Positions 51,268 to 59,742 of a stretch of 60,045 bases of DNA are shown piece after piece. Made by a program: the position numbers and the translations under genes. Position 1 is the stretch's first letter. Each line of letters starts with the position of its first letter. The notes under the pieces were generated by a model. It worked only from the letters and a program-made list of their open reading frames with translations, searched no databases and was not told the origin of the DNA. The stretch is from an uncultured Muribaculaceae bacterium. Lineage in GTDB: Bacteria > Bacteroidota > Bacteroidia > Bacteroidales > Muribaculaceae. The DNA is taken from NCBI GenBank assembly GCA_910587075.1, contig CAJUKE010000018.1, positions 1-60,045 on the forward strand. Direction: 5' to 3'.

Positions 51268-51308
51268 AATTAGCCGAATCCAATTTGCCGGCTCAAATTA
51301 GCCGAATC
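51268..51308. repeat. Direct 13-bp repeat after apt
   Basis: AATTAGCCGAATC occurs at 51268-51280 and 51296-51308. Short; no role inferred. Confidence 0.6.
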
Positions 51309-51321
51309 AAATCCACCTCCC

Positions 51322-51459
51322 AAGGTCGGAGACCTTGCACAACACGCCCCCTGTGCAAGATCTCCGACCTTGATGTTTTTCGATTGCCATAATCCCCCCA
51401 CCAACCGCCGCCTGCGGCGGCTTATAGTGGGGCTTCCAATGTTCAAGGTCTCCGACCTT
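51322..51459. repeat. Palindromic repeat element, locus 2 (A:A'-B'-A')
   Basis: Module A AAGGTCGGAGACCTTGCACA (51322-51341) faces its inverted copy (51352-51371), giving a stem of about 20 bp with one mismatch; T5 follows at 51376-51380, so it may terminate apt. Module B' spans 51394-51432 and a single inverted A is at 51445-51459. This is locus 1 read in the opposite direction. From 51460 to 51779 there is a -7-like TAATTTTG at 51546-51553 and a long GC-rich leader; no other gene is credited. Confidence 0.85.
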
Positions 51460-51779
51460 GGGGGTGCGGTTTGCCCTCGATTATAGTTAACATTGGGGTT
51501 AACATAGATTAACAGAAGCGGGGTCTCCAAATGTGAAATTTTGTATAATTTTGCAGGTCAATTCAGATGGCGGGGTTTGCCTCCGGCATCCGAATCAGAA
51601 CTTTAACCCACACGCCGGACCGCGACAACAACGCCCCAGCGCCCGCGGCGGCTTCCACGGCAACGTCAACCTCCATCGCTACCGCCAAGCCCCGCCGCGC
51701 CCGCCCTCCCGAGGCGGCCGCCCCCCGGTCGTTACGACGAACTTCAACCAAACTATCCAACTACTTAATCAACTCTCTT

Positions 51780-53480
51780 ATGAGGAAAATCTTTACACTA
51801 ATGCTGTCGCTGCTGGCGATCGCCATCTCCGCCGCAGCCCAAACCCCCGATGTCGTCCTGGAGTTCACGGGCGCTGCAAATGATGGAAATGAGATAAACG
51901 ATAAGCAAACTTTCATTTCCAATATGCAAGCTGGTTCGGACTTTGTCGCCGGATTAAATAGCTATTCAAAGGTGTACCCTGCAAAAAGCAACTGGGGTCT
52001 GAAAGTCGGAACAGGAAGCGCATTTGGCAAGGTTGTTCTTGATGTTGCTGAGAGCTATCAGCGCGAAGTTGAGAAAATCGTTGTCTCTGCGAAATCTTAC
52101 AATGCGAGTCGATCCTATCTTCAGATTAATGGTCAAAAGACTGCTCAGATCGTCGCTGGCGGAGCTAATGTTGCTTTCGAAGACTATACTCTGACTGGTT
52201 TTACAGGCGTTATGACAACTCTTTCAATCGAAACTGTTGATGTGAAAAAGGCAATTGTCATCAAATCCATCTCGATTTACTTCAAGGATGGAGGAATCGT
52301 CGATCCTGGCAAAGAAACAGTGGCCACTCCCGAAATCACCTGCGTTGACAATGTAGTGACTATTTCTTGCGCGACCGAAGGTGCGGCTATCACCTACACT
52401 ATCGACGGCGGCGAGGCTATCGACTACGCCGAGCCCTTCGAAATCACCAAGACCTGCACTATCGAAGCTACCGCTTCCATGGAAGAAATGAACCCCGCTA
52501 CCGCTTCCGTAGTTTGCAAATTTAAGCGCGTCGGCGCTCTAGAAATCGACGGAGTAGAATACGCTGAGGATGCGATTGAAATGCTCTGGAATGTTGTCGG
52601 TGTCGATGGTGAAAATGCTGCAACCGCCCAACTCAATAAGTCCCTTCTTACAAATGGCGCTGCCGGAACTTGGACCGCAGTGCATGAAAAGTGCTATGCC
52701 AAGACTGATGGTGGAACAGCGCACCTCGGTTCGGGTAGCTCTACTTTCAAGGGCGGTACAATCACTCTGACTGGTTCAGAACTTCCAGCTGATGCTTATA
52801 TTACTTCCGTATCCGTAAGTGGGCGCGCTGCATCCAAAGCAACTATGACCTGGGGAGTTTCTGTCAATGGCATTGCCGCAAGCAATACAGTGGTATTTGA
52901 TTCGGCGGATGATGTTACAAAGACTATTGACGAAGTCGAATTATTAGGCAATGAGCTTGTGCTGACTTTGAACGATGCAACCGCTAACAAGGCGTTCTAT
53001 CTGTCGGGTATCTCGGTTAGCTATATGGTTCCCGCGGAGCCGGAGGCACCGGTGATGCTGGACAAGCCGGAGATTAAGCATGGCACCAAGGTGGTATGGA
53101 CGGTTAAGTACGGCAAGCTGCACTACCGCGTGGAGCACGCCGGGGCCAAGAGCGTCATGGCGCGCGGCACTGACGTTACCGAGGACTGGACCGAGGCCAC
53201 AGAGAACGGCGGCAAGCAGTTCACCTACGAGTATGCCTCGGGTGCCAACCACAATGTGTATGTCAAGAACGTGGTCAACGGTAAGGAGGCCTACGGCGAG
53301 GCGTTCAACATCAACGAGACCGGCGGTCTGACCGGCATCGAGTCTGTCAGCGCCGAGGGTGCCGAGGGCGTGCGCGAGCTCTACAACCTGCAGGGTGTGC
53401 GCGTCAGCGAGGCCGAGGCCGCTGCCGGGGTGTACATCGAGCGTCGCGGCGGCAAGGTAGCCAAGGTGGTTATCCGCTAA
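51780..53480 (+). CDS. Secreted protein with chitobiase-C-like domain and type IX-like sorting tail
   Basis: 566 residues. The signal peptide MRKIFTLMLSLLAIAISAAAQ fixes the ATG. Two regions resemble lectin-like beta-sandwiches with repeated SYNASRSYLQINGQ and VSVSGRAASKATMTWGV motifs. Between them is a CHB_HEX/FN3-associated unit (about 180-245; ATPEITCVDNVVTISC, ITYTIDGGEAIDYAEPF). The end, LYNLQGVRVSEAEAAAGVYI followed by a Lys/Arg-rich strand, is the type A sorting pattern of type IX cargo. Function unknown, likely surface or secreted binding protein. The first two thirds are AT-richer than the last third, a mosaic pattern. The in-frame extension upstream of the signal peptide is not used. 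Confidence 0.8.
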   Translation: MRKIFTLMLSLLAIAISAAAQTPDVVLEFTGAANDGNEINDKQTFISNMQAGSDFVAGLNSYSKVYPAKSNWGLKVGTGSAFGKVVLDVAESYQREVEKIVVSAKSYNASRSYLQINGQKTAQIVAGGANVAFEDYTLTGFTGVMTTLSIETVDVKKAIVIKSISIYFKDGGIVDPGKETVATPEITCVDNVVTISCATEGAAITYTIDGGEAIDYAEPFEITKTCTIEATASMEEMNPATASVVCKFKRVGALEIDGVEYAEDAIEMLWNVVGVDGENAATAQLNKSLLTNGAAGTWTAVHEKCYAKTDGGTAHLGSGSSTFKGGTITLTGSELPADAYITSVSVSGRAASKATMTWGVSVNGIAASNTVVFDSADDVTKTIDEVELLGNELVLTLNDATANKAFYLSGISVSYMVPAEPEAPVMLDKPEIKHGTKVVWTVKYGKLHYRVEHAGAKSVMARGTDVTEDWTEATENGGKQFTYEYASGANHNVYVKNVVNGKEAYGEAFNINETGGLTGIESVSAEGAEGVRELYNLQGVRVSEAEAAAGVYIERRGGKVAKVVIR

Positions 53481-53508
53481 GCGCCGAGTCGACATCTAAT
53501 GAATCTGG

Positions 53509-53542
53509 GGAGCCGGGCAAAATGCCCGGTTCCTCTTTTTTT
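53509..53542 (+). terminator. Terminator after the secreted protein gene
   Basis: A stem of about ten pairs (GAGCCGGGCA / TGCCCGGTTC, one G-T) with an AAA loop and a T7 run at 53536-53542. Confidence 0.9.
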
Positions 53543-53572
53543 AGCTTAATTTTAGGAAATTTGGGGCGCGGG

Positions 53573-53605
53573 TTTGTTATATGATAGGAATAATGGCTAA
53601 CTTTG
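53573..53605 (+). promoter_or_regulatory. Promoter of slyD
   Basis: TTTG at 53573-53576, a 21-nt spacer and TAACTTTG at 53598-53605. Leader about 85 nt. Confidence 0.65.
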
Positions 53606-53693
53606 TTCTCCTCCGCCGCGGGCGCGATATGCCGCCGCGGGTGCGAGTTTGCTTGTAAATTACTGAATATTAATTAAATAAAACGATACTATT

Positions 53694-54263
53694 ATGGAAA
53701 AGATTGTTCCCGGAAAATATGTTGAGATGGGCTATGACCTGTACCGCGTGGATGCCGACGGCACCGAAACGCTTGTTCACCAGACCGATACTGAGGATCC
53801 CGAGAAGGTGGTGTTCGGCGTTACGCGCGGCATGATCGAACCCCTTGAGAAGGCTATCGAGGGTTTGGAGAAAGGGGGCGAGTTTGACGTGCGCGTCGCC
53901 GCCGCCGAGGCTTTCGGGCCTTACGACCCCGAGCAGGTAGCCGAGCTCGACCGCGAGATTTTCCTTGTCGACGGCAAGTTTGACGAGGAGGTGATCAAGC
54001 CGGGCGCCGTGCTCCCGATGATGACCGCCGACGGGTTCCGCATCAGCGGCCTGGTGAAGGAGGTCACTCCGAAGCATGTGAAGCTCGACTTCAACCACCC
54101 CCTGGCCGGTAAGGACGTGCGCTTCAAGGGTCGCATCCTCGAAGTGCGCGACGCTACTGCCGAGGAGCTGCATCCCGCCGGTGGCTGCGGCTGCGGCGGC
54201 CACTGCGGCGACGGCGATTGCGGCGACTCGTGCGGCTGCGGCGACACCTGCCACTGCGACTAA
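53694..54263 (+). CDS. slyD: SlyD-type FKBP peptidyl-prolyl isomerase
   Basis: 189 residues. FKBP domain at the N- and C-ends of the core (VFGVTRGMIEPLEKAIEGLEKG; KLDFNHPLAGKDVRFKGRILEV) with an inserted flap domain in between (AEAFGPYDPEQVAELDR). The last about 27 residues are Cys/His/Gly/Asp rich (for example GGCGCGGHCGDGDC and DTCHCD), a metal-binding tail like the Ni-binding tail of E. coli SlyD. It acts as folding catalyst/chaperone and perhaps nickel chaperone for hydrogenase or urease; no such genes are in the window. Confidence 0.92.
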   Translation: MEKIVPGKYVEMGYDLYRVDADGTETLVHQTDTEDPEKVVFGVTRGMIEPLEKAIEGLEKGGEFDVRVAAAEAFGPYDPEQVAELDREIFLVDGKFDEEVIKPGAVLPMMTADGFRISGLVKEVTPKHVKLDFNHPLAGKDVRFKGRILEVRDATAEELHPAGGCGCGGHCGDGDCGDSCGCGDTCHCD

Positions 54264-54332
54264 CGCGCTCCGTGCCCATAGCGCCCCGTCGCAAAGTGGC
54301 GGGGCGCCCCACTGACAAACCGAACTGTATTT

Positions 54333-55994
54333 ATGAGAAAGTTACTGATAGCCGTGGCCGCTGGTGCCGCGGTGGCGGGAATTGCCGCCGCCGGCGCCAC
54401 GCGGAGCCCCAAGGGGGAGATTTCGCGGAACCTGGATATTTTCGCCTCGGTCTACAAGGCGTTGCAGACTAACTACGTCGACACCGTCGACGCCGAGAAG
54501 TCGATCAACACCGCGATCGCGGCGATGCTCGACGAGATCGACCCCTACACCGAGTATTTCCCCGAGAAAGAGCAGGAGGAGCTCCTGACCATCTCGACCG
54601 GGGAGTACGGCGGCATAGGGTCGTACATCCAGCAGCGCGACTCCTTCACCATAATCTCCGAGCCGCGCGAGGGCTCGCCCGCCCAGCGCGGGGGGCTCCG
54701 TCCGGGCGACAAGATTCTGATGATCGACGGCGACACGGTGAAGGGTATCGGCAGCGACAAGGTGTCGAAGCGCCTCAAGGGGCAGGCCGGCACGGAGGTG
54801 AAGGTTACCGTGGTGCGCCCCTACGCGGGGAGCGACTCGGTGAAGACTTTCACCCTCACCCGCGAGAAAATCGAGGTCGACCCGGTGCCGTACTACGGCG
54901 TGCAGCGGGGCGACATCGGCTATATCCAGCTTGTGACTTTCAACGAAAAGACCTACGACAAGACCCGCGAGGCGCTGTTGGCGCTCAAGGCCGACCCCAG
55001 GGTGAAGTCGATCGTGCTCGACCTCCGGGGCAACGGGGGCGGGCTACTCGAAAGCGCCGTGAAGGTGGCGAGCCTCTTCGTGCCTAAGGGCACGGAGGTG
55101 GTGCGCACCCGCGGCCGGGGGCTGCTCAACGAGAAAATCTACAAGACCACCACCAAGCCGGTCGACACGGAGATTCCGCTGGCGGTGCTCGTCAACGGTT
55201 CGTCGGCCTCGGCCGCCGAGATCGTGAGCGGCGCGCTCCAGGACCTCGACCGCGCGGTGATTGTCGGCGAGCGCTCGTTCGGCAAGGGGCTGGTGCAGTC
55301 GACCTCGCAGATTCCCTACAACGGGCTGCTGAAGGTGACGATCGCCAAGTACTACATTCCCTCGGGCCGACTGATCCAGGCCATCGACTACTCGCGGAGA
55401 AACCCCGACGGGAGCGTGGCCCGCATACCCGACTCGCTTACCACTGTGTGGCACACCCGCGCTGGGCGCGAGGTGCGCGACGGGGGTGGCATAACCCCCG
55501 ACATCAAGGTGGAGTACCCCGAGGGGAACCGCCTCGTGTATAATATCGTGCGCGACAACTGGAGCTTCGACTTCGCGACGCGTTACGCGACGCGCCACGA
55601 TTCGATACCCTCGCCGGAGGAGTTCGAGGTGACCGACACGATTTTCAACGAGTTCAAGAAGTTCATCGACCCCGACCGGTTCGAGTACGACCGTATGTGC
55701 GAGATCGTTATGGAGCAGCTTGAGAAGGCTGTGAAGACCGAGGGTTACCTCAACGACCGGGTGCAGGCCCAGCTCGACACGCTGAAGGCCTCGCTGCGCC
55801 ACGACCTCGACCATGACCTCGACCTCAACCGCGAGTGGATAAGCCGCTACCTGGCGGGCGACATCCTGCAGCGCTACTATTACAGCCGCGGCGCGACCGT
55901 CGAGGCCCTCAAGCATGACCCGGACCTGGATTCCGCGGCCCTGGTGCTGAAGAACCCCGCGCGCTACCGCGCGCTCCTCTCCCCGCCGAAGTAA
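54333..55994 (+). CDS. S41 C-terminal processing peptidase with PDZ domain
   Basis: 553 residues. A signal sequence (about 1-22) is followed by a PDZ domain (about 95-180, GGIGSYIQQRDSFTII, RGGLRPGDKILMIDGD). The catalytic S41 domain has the Ser in NGSSASAAEIV (288-298) and Lys in RSFGKGLVQST. A C-terminal helical region (about 430-553) follows. Tail-specific protease in the periplasm, likely in envelope quality control. It lies 69 bp after slyD. Its 3' side runs into repeat locus 3. Confidence 0.93.
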   Translation: MRKLLIAVAAGAAVAGIAAAGATRSPKGEISRNLDIFASVYKALQTNYVDTVDAEKSINTAIAAMLDEIDPYTEYFPEKEQEELLTISTGEYGGIGSYIQQRDSFTIISEPREGSPAQRGGLRPGDKILMIDGDTVKGIGSDKVSKRLKGQAGTEVKVTVVRPYAGSDSVKTFTLTREKIEVDPVPYYGVQRGDIGYIQLVTFNEKTYDKTREALLALKADPRVKSIVLDLRGNGGGLLESAVKVASLFVPKGTEVVRTRGRGLLNEKIYKTTTKPVDTEIPLAVLVNGSSASAAEIVSGALQDLDRAVIVGERSFGKGLVQSTSQIPYNGLLKVTIAKYYIPSGRLIQAIDYSRRNPDGSVARIPDSLTTVWHTRAGREVRDGGGITPDIKVEYPEGNRLVYNIVRDNWSFDFATRYATRHDSIPSPEEFEVTDTIFNEFKKFIDPDRFEYDRMCEIVMEQLEKAVKTEGYLNDRVQAQLDTLKASLRHDLDHDLDLNREWISRYLAGDILQRYYYSRGATVEALKHDPDLDSAALVLKNPARYRALLSPPK

Positions 55995-56033
55995 CTCCCG
56001 GGACGATTGCCCGCACCGCGATAATAAACTGCC

Positions 56034-56254
56034 AAGGTCGGAGACCTTGGACATTATTAACCCCACTATTAGCGGCGTAGCCGCGGTTGGTGGGGGAAGG
56101 TGCCCCGAAAATAAATCAAGGTCGGAGACCTTGCACAGGTTTGTGTTGTGCAAGATCTCCGACCTTGCTTTGTCAGAGTGCCCATACACACCCCGCCAAC
56201 CGCCGCCTGTGGCGGCTAATGGCGGGGCTCCCAATGTGCAAGGTCTCCGACCTT
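56034..56254. repeat. Palindromic repeat element, locus 3 (complete A-B-A:A'-B'-A')
   Basis: Order: A (56034-56050), B hairpin (56061-56095, CCCCAC paired with GTGGGG and inner GCGGC/GCCGC), A (56118-56137), inverted A (56147-56166), B' (56191-56227, CCCCGCC with GGCGGGG), inverted A (56240-56254). The whole 221-bp unit is mirror-symmetric about 56142. It fills most of the 547-bp gap between the S41 protease and the PpiD-like gene. Confidence 0.88.
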
Positions 56255-56302
56255 GGAGGATTAGGGATAGGGGCCGGAGGGGCGGAGAGGATGACGGGAG
56301 GC

Positions 56303-56338
56303 GGGGACTTCGGGCTTCGCCCTCACACGGAACGACAA
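56303..56338 (-). repeat. 36-bp dispersed repeat, copy 2
   Basis: Inverted copy, apparently identical, of 39411-39446. Confidence 0.85.
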
Positions 56339-56392
56339 GGCGGGAGGGATAGGCCTGGATAGGGGCCGGAGGGTAGGCCGCGGCGGGGATGA

Positions 56393-56423
56393 GGGCGGGG
56401 GTTGAGGGGGGCGCGGGGGCGGG
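56393..56423 (+). other. G-quadruplex-capable G tracts
   Basis: Five runs of three or more G (56393-56395, 56397-56401, 56406-56411, 56415-56419, 56421-56423) with loops of 1-4 nt. They lie about 25 bp upstream of the -33 element of the PpiD-like gene. Confidence 0.55.
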
Positions 56424-56433
56424 TTTGCGCGGG

Positions 56434-56468
56434 TTTGGATGGAAAAGTTTGCGGATTTGGATGGAAAA
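56434..56468 (+). repeat. Direct repeat in the promoter of the PpiD-like gene
   Basis: TTTGGATGGAAAA occurs at 56434-56446 and 56456-56468, 22 bp apart, with GTTTGCG before each. The repeat brackets the -33 element. Confidence 0.75.
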
Positions 56469-56479
56469 ACGTATCTTTG
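56448..56479 (+). promoter_or_regulatory. Promoter of the PpiD-like gene
   Basis: TTTG at 56448-56451, a 20-nt spacer and TATCTTTG at 56472-56479; leader about 55 nt. Confidence 0.7.
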
Positions 56480-56541
56480 CGCGCTAATATGCTTATATTG
56501 ACGAAATAATATAAAAATCAAAATAAACCGTTTGTCATTAG

Positions 56542-58605
56542 ATGTCAACACTTGAATCAATCCGCCAACGGCCCGTCCTGATTATCTCGATCCTGGGCGT
56601 GGCACTGTTGCTGTTCATCCTGACGGCCGTCGACCGTCCGCAGGAGCTTTTCTCCGACAACCACACAGTCGTGAAAGTCGACGGTCAGAAGATCGACTAC
56701 ATGGAATACCAGCGCCGCGTCGAGGAGCAGCAGGAACAGCTGCGCCAGCAGGGCTACACCAACCTTGACGCCGCCCAGGTACAGCAGTATACCCTCCAGC
56801 AGATGGTCAACGAAACCCTGATGAACCAGGAAATCGAGCGCCTCGGCCTGAAGGTTACCGACAAGGAGCTCACCTCGGCCCTCCTCGGCGAAACTCCCCA
56901 CCCCTACGTCGCCCAGATGCTCCAGCAGATGGGTGTCCCCTCGGCGCAGATGCTCTACGACTTTGCCTACAACCCCTCGAAGAACGGCGTTGACGCCCAG
57001 CAGGCCCAGCAGCTCCAGTCGATGTGGAAGGCTCTGGAGAGCGACACCGAGAAGCTGCTCCTCCAGCAGAAGTTCATGAGCATGTTCACCGGCGCCCTCA
57101 CCGCCAACAAGCTCGACGCCCAGGCCTCCTACGAGGACAACGCGTCGACCTCCACCATCGCCTACGCCAAGGCTGACTTCGGCCAGCTCAAGGACGAGGA
57201 CTTCCCCGTGAGCGACAGCGAGATCAACTCGCTCTACAACCAGGAGAAGAACCGCTACCGCATCCTGGAGCCCCAGACGGTGCTGAGCTACATCACCGTT
57301 GACATCGCTCCCTCCGAGGCCGACCGCCTCGCCGCCGAGAAGGATGTTGAGGCCGCAGTGGCCGCCCTGAAGGCCCAGGAGGGCACCGAGGGTGTCGCCG
57401 CCGACTCGAAGTTCTATGTGAACCGCGTCAGCGCCACCGCCGCCAAGCTCGCCACCAACCTGCGCAACAACCTTGAGAAGCTCCAGGCCGACACCGTGAG
57501 CGTGATTTCGACCTACGACAACCGCTACACCATCGGCAAGTTCCTCAGCTCCACCACCGCCGTCGACTCCGTGCTGCTCGACATCGCCTACCTCAACGAG
57601 GGAGTTTCGGCCGACAGCATCGTAGCCACCCTCAACAGTGGCGTGAAGGCCGACAGCCTCGCCGCCATCGCCCAGAAGAACGACAGCGTGTGGGTTTCGA
57701 TGACCGAGCCCTCGATGACCATCCTCCGCGACGAGATCTCGCAGGCCGAGGCCGGCCGATTCTTCGCTCCCAAGAGCGCCGGAGCCAACCCCAACATGGC
57801 TATCCGCGTTCGCTCGAAGAAGGCCCCTGTTACCGTTTACGACATCGCCGAGATCACCTACGACGTGATCCCCAGCAACGCTACCGTGAGCAAGCTTAAC
57901 GACGACCTGCGCAAGTATCTCGCCGAGAACACCAACGCCAAGGCCTTCGAGGAGAACGCCACTAAGGCCGGCTACAGCGCTCTGACCGCCGTGGTTACCC
58001 CTTCGAGCCTCTCCGTAAACGGTCTTGCCGAGAGCCGCAACGCCGCCAAGTGGGCCATTGACGCTAAGAAGGACCAGGTGTCGGGCGTGTTCAAGGACGA
58101 TAAGGACAGCCGCCTGATGGCCGCAGCCGTCAAGGACGTGTACACCGGCGACTTCGTGCCCGCCTCTAACCCCGAGGTGCGCGCTTACCTCACCAACAAG
58201 ATCCGCAACCAGAAGAAGGCCGAGAGCCTCGTGGCCAAGTTCCAGGGCAAGGGTAAGACCGTTGCCGAGTACGCTACCGTGATGGGTGTCAAGGCCGACA
58301 CCACCCAGGTTACTTTCGGCCAGGGCTACATCCGCAACTTCGGCATGAACGAGGCCGCTCTACAGGCCAACGTGGCCGTAGCCAAGCAGGGCGAGGTTTG
58401 CGGCCCGATCGCTCTCAACAACTCGGTGGTTGTGTTCGACGTGGTTTCGGTTGCCAACCAGGGCCGCGCGTTCAACTATGAGAACGACGCCATGGTGTTC
58501 AACCAGCGCGAGGGTGTGCAGACCTTCCAGAACCAGCTCTTCAATGTGCTTCTCGGCAATAAGAAGATCGAGAATCGCATACAGAAGTTTTATAGCGAAC
58601 GCTGA
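56542..58605 (+). CDS. PpiD/SurA-like periplasmic folding factor
   Basis: 687 residues. A single N-terminal membrane helix (about 12-30, PVLIISILGVALLLFILTAV) anchors a large periplasmic part. A SurA_N-like domain (about 40-210) includes VVKVDGQKIDYMEYQRRVEEQ. The rest is helical with weak parvulin-like segments; a well-conserved active parvulin domain is not evident, so chaperone activity rather than isomerisation may dominate. The stop codon lies inside a perfect inverted repeat (58598-58622). Confidence 0.82.
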   Translation: MSTLESIRQRPVLIISILGVALLLFILTAVDRPQELFSDNHTVVKVDGQKIDYMEYQRRVEEQQEQLRQQGYTNLDAAQVQQYTLQQMVNETLMNQEIERLGLKVTDKELTSALLGETPHPYVAQMLQQMGVPSAQMLYDFAYNPSKNGVDAQQAQQLQSMWKALESDTEKLLLQQKFMSMFTGALTANKLDAQASYEDNASTSTIAYAKADFGQLKDEDFPVSDSEINSLYNQEKNRYRILEPQTVLSYITVDIAPSEADRLAAEKDVEAAVAALKAQEGTEGVAADSKFYVNRVSATAAKLATNLRNNLEKLQADTVSVISTYDNRYTIGKFLSSTTAVDSVLLDIAYLNEGVSADSIVATLNSGVKADSLAAIAQKNDSVWVSMTEPSMTILRDEISQAEAGRFFAPKSAGANPNMAIRVRSKKAPVTVYDIAEITYDVIPSNATVSKLNDDLRKYLAENTNAKAFEENATKAGYSALTAVVTPSSLSVNGLAESRNAAKWAIDAKKDQVSGVFKDDKDSRLMAAAVKDVYTGDFVPASNPEVRAYLTNKIRNQKKAESLVAKFQGKGKTVAEYATVMGVKADTTQVTFGQGYIRNFGMNEAALQANVAVAKQGEVCGPIALNNSVVVFDVVSVANQGRAFNYENDAMVFNQREGVQTFQNQLFNVLLGNKKIENRIQKFYSER

Positions 58606-58622
58606 AGCGCCGCTTCAGCGTT
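58598..58622. terminator. Inverted repeat covering the stop codon of the PpiD-like gene
   Basis: AACGCTGAAGCG (58598-58609) and CGCTTCAGCGTT (58611-58622) are perfectly complementary around one central base. No T run follows, so termination is not certain. Confidence 0.45.
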
Positions 58623-58624
58623 AG

Positions 58625-58752
58625 GCGACGCGTGATAGCGGCACGGATGGTTCGTCGCCGGAGCCTCTCGGCCTCGGTCACGACCGCCAGGTCGCTCCCA
58701 TCGGCACTCGGACTCCGGCTCCTGCCATCCGCACCACTCTGACGCGCCGCCC
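58625..58752 (+). repeat. 128-bp dispersed repeat (R2), copy 1
   Basis: Starts GCGACGCGTGATAGCGGCAC and ends near GACGCGCCGCC. A nearly identical copy is at 59743-59871 in the same orientation and a partial one at 59689-59741. It contains ATAGCGGCACGG, TCGTCGCCGGAGCCTCTCGG and TCGGACTCCGGCTCCTGCC. No coding role; reading frames across it differ between copies. Confidence 0.85.
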
Positions 58753-58820
58753 CATCCGGGCGAACCGCTGCCGTCATCCGGCCGCATCACCGCCCCATCC
58801 GGGCGGAAGCCTCTGAATAC

Positions 58821-58877
58821 AAGGTCGGAGACCTTGCACAAATATCTGCTGTGCAAGGTCTCCGACCTTGGGTTTTT
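58821..58877. repeat. Palindromic repeat element, locus 4 (A:A')
   Basis: Module A AAGGTCGGAGACCTTGCACA (58821-58840) and its inverted copy (58851-58869) give a 19-bp stem with a loop of about 10 nt; T5 follows at 58873-58877, so it can act as a terminator. It lies just upstream of the thioesterase gene. Confidence 0.85.
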
Positions 58878-58898
58878 AAATGATTAAAGTTTTGACTA

Positions 58899-59699
58899 AT
58901 GGATAATATGATTGATGAAATAGGTGGCGGGGGTGCCCGCGAGGGGATGGAGAAGAGGGATATGCTGGGGATGGAGAAGGTGTTCGGGCACGGGTATTTC
59001 CTGACTCCGGCGGAGTGTAACCCGCAGGGGAGGATGCCGATCACGCTGCTGATTAACCGATTGATCGAGGTGGCGACGCTCCATGCTAACCAGCTTGGCA
59101 TCGGGTTCGCGTCGCTGGTCGACCGGGGTGAGACGTGGGTGCTGTCGCGCGTGGCGGTGGAGATGCGCCGCTACCCGCGGTGGAATGAGCATTACCGGGT
59201 GCTGACGTGGGTGTGCTCCATCAACCGCCTTTTCTCGGAGCGTGACTTCGAGATTCTCGACGGCGAGGGGGAGGTGCTGGGCCACGCGCGCACGGTGTGG
59301 GCGGTGATGAACACCAACACGCGCCAGGTGGCCGATATAAGCCGCATGGAGTGGGTGCGCGAGCTTATCCCTGATAAGGAGTGCCCGGTGGCGAAACCGA
59401 GCCGTCTGCGGCCTCTGACGGCGTTTGAGAGCTCGCCCTACCGTTTTACTTACTGCGACCTGGACTTCAACCGCCACGTCAATTCGTCGCGCTATATCGA
59501 GCTTCTGCTGAACCAGTGGGGGCTGGAGTTTCACGACCACCACCGGCTGACGCGCTTCGAAATCGCCTACCTGCGGGAGGCGGTCTACGGGGAGACGGTG
59601 GAGGTGCGCATGCAGCGCGCAGGGGAGACGTATCTGGCGGAGCTGGCGCACGAGGGGGAGGGACTCTGTCGCTCGCTCCTCCGTTTTTGCGACGCGTGA
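58899..59699 (+). CDS. Acyl-ACP thioesterase
   Basis: 266 residues, two tandem hot-dog domains as in FatA/FatB-type enzymes. The first has NPQGRMPITLLINRLIEVAT and WVLSRVAVEMRRYPRW; the second contains the catalytic Asn191/His193 in DLDFNRHVNSSRYIE. It releases free fatty acids from acyl-ACP. The first about 20 residues are Gly/Glu rich and poorly conserved; ATGs at residues 4, 17, 22 and 25 are alternative starts. The last codons and TGA stop (TGCGACGCGTGA) belong to the R2 repeat copy that begins here, so the terminus CDA is repeat-derived. The gene is bracketed by R2 copies and A modules. Confidence 0.9.
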   Translation: MDNMIDEIGGGGAREGMEKRDMLGMEKVFGHGYFLTPAECNPQGRMPITLLINRLIEVATLHANQLGIGFASLVDRGETWVLSRVAVEMRRYPRWNEHYRVLTWVCSINRLFSERDFEILDGEGEVLGHARTVWAVMNTNTRQVADISRMEWVRELIPDKECPVAKPSRLRPLTAFESSPYRFTYCDLDFNRHVNSSRYIELLLNQWGLEFHDHHRLTRFEIAYLREAVYGETVEVRMQRAGETYLAELAHEGEGLCRSLLRFCDA

Positions 59700-59741
59700 T
59701 AGCGGCGCCCCTGGTTCGTCGCCGGAGCCTCTCGGCCTCTT
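59689..59741 (+). repeat. R2 repeat, partial copy
   Basis: Matches the first about 53 bp of the R2 unit (GCGACGCGTGATAGCGGC ... GCCTCTCGGCCTCT) and overlaps the 3' end of the thioesterase gene. Confidence 0.8.
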
Positions 59742-59742
59742 G

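Noticed and set aside
51567..51779. N-terminal 71-codon extension of the secreted protein
   Set aside because: It precedes a clear signal peptide and is low-complexity (Ala/Thr/Arg/Pro); it is better read as an untranslated leader.
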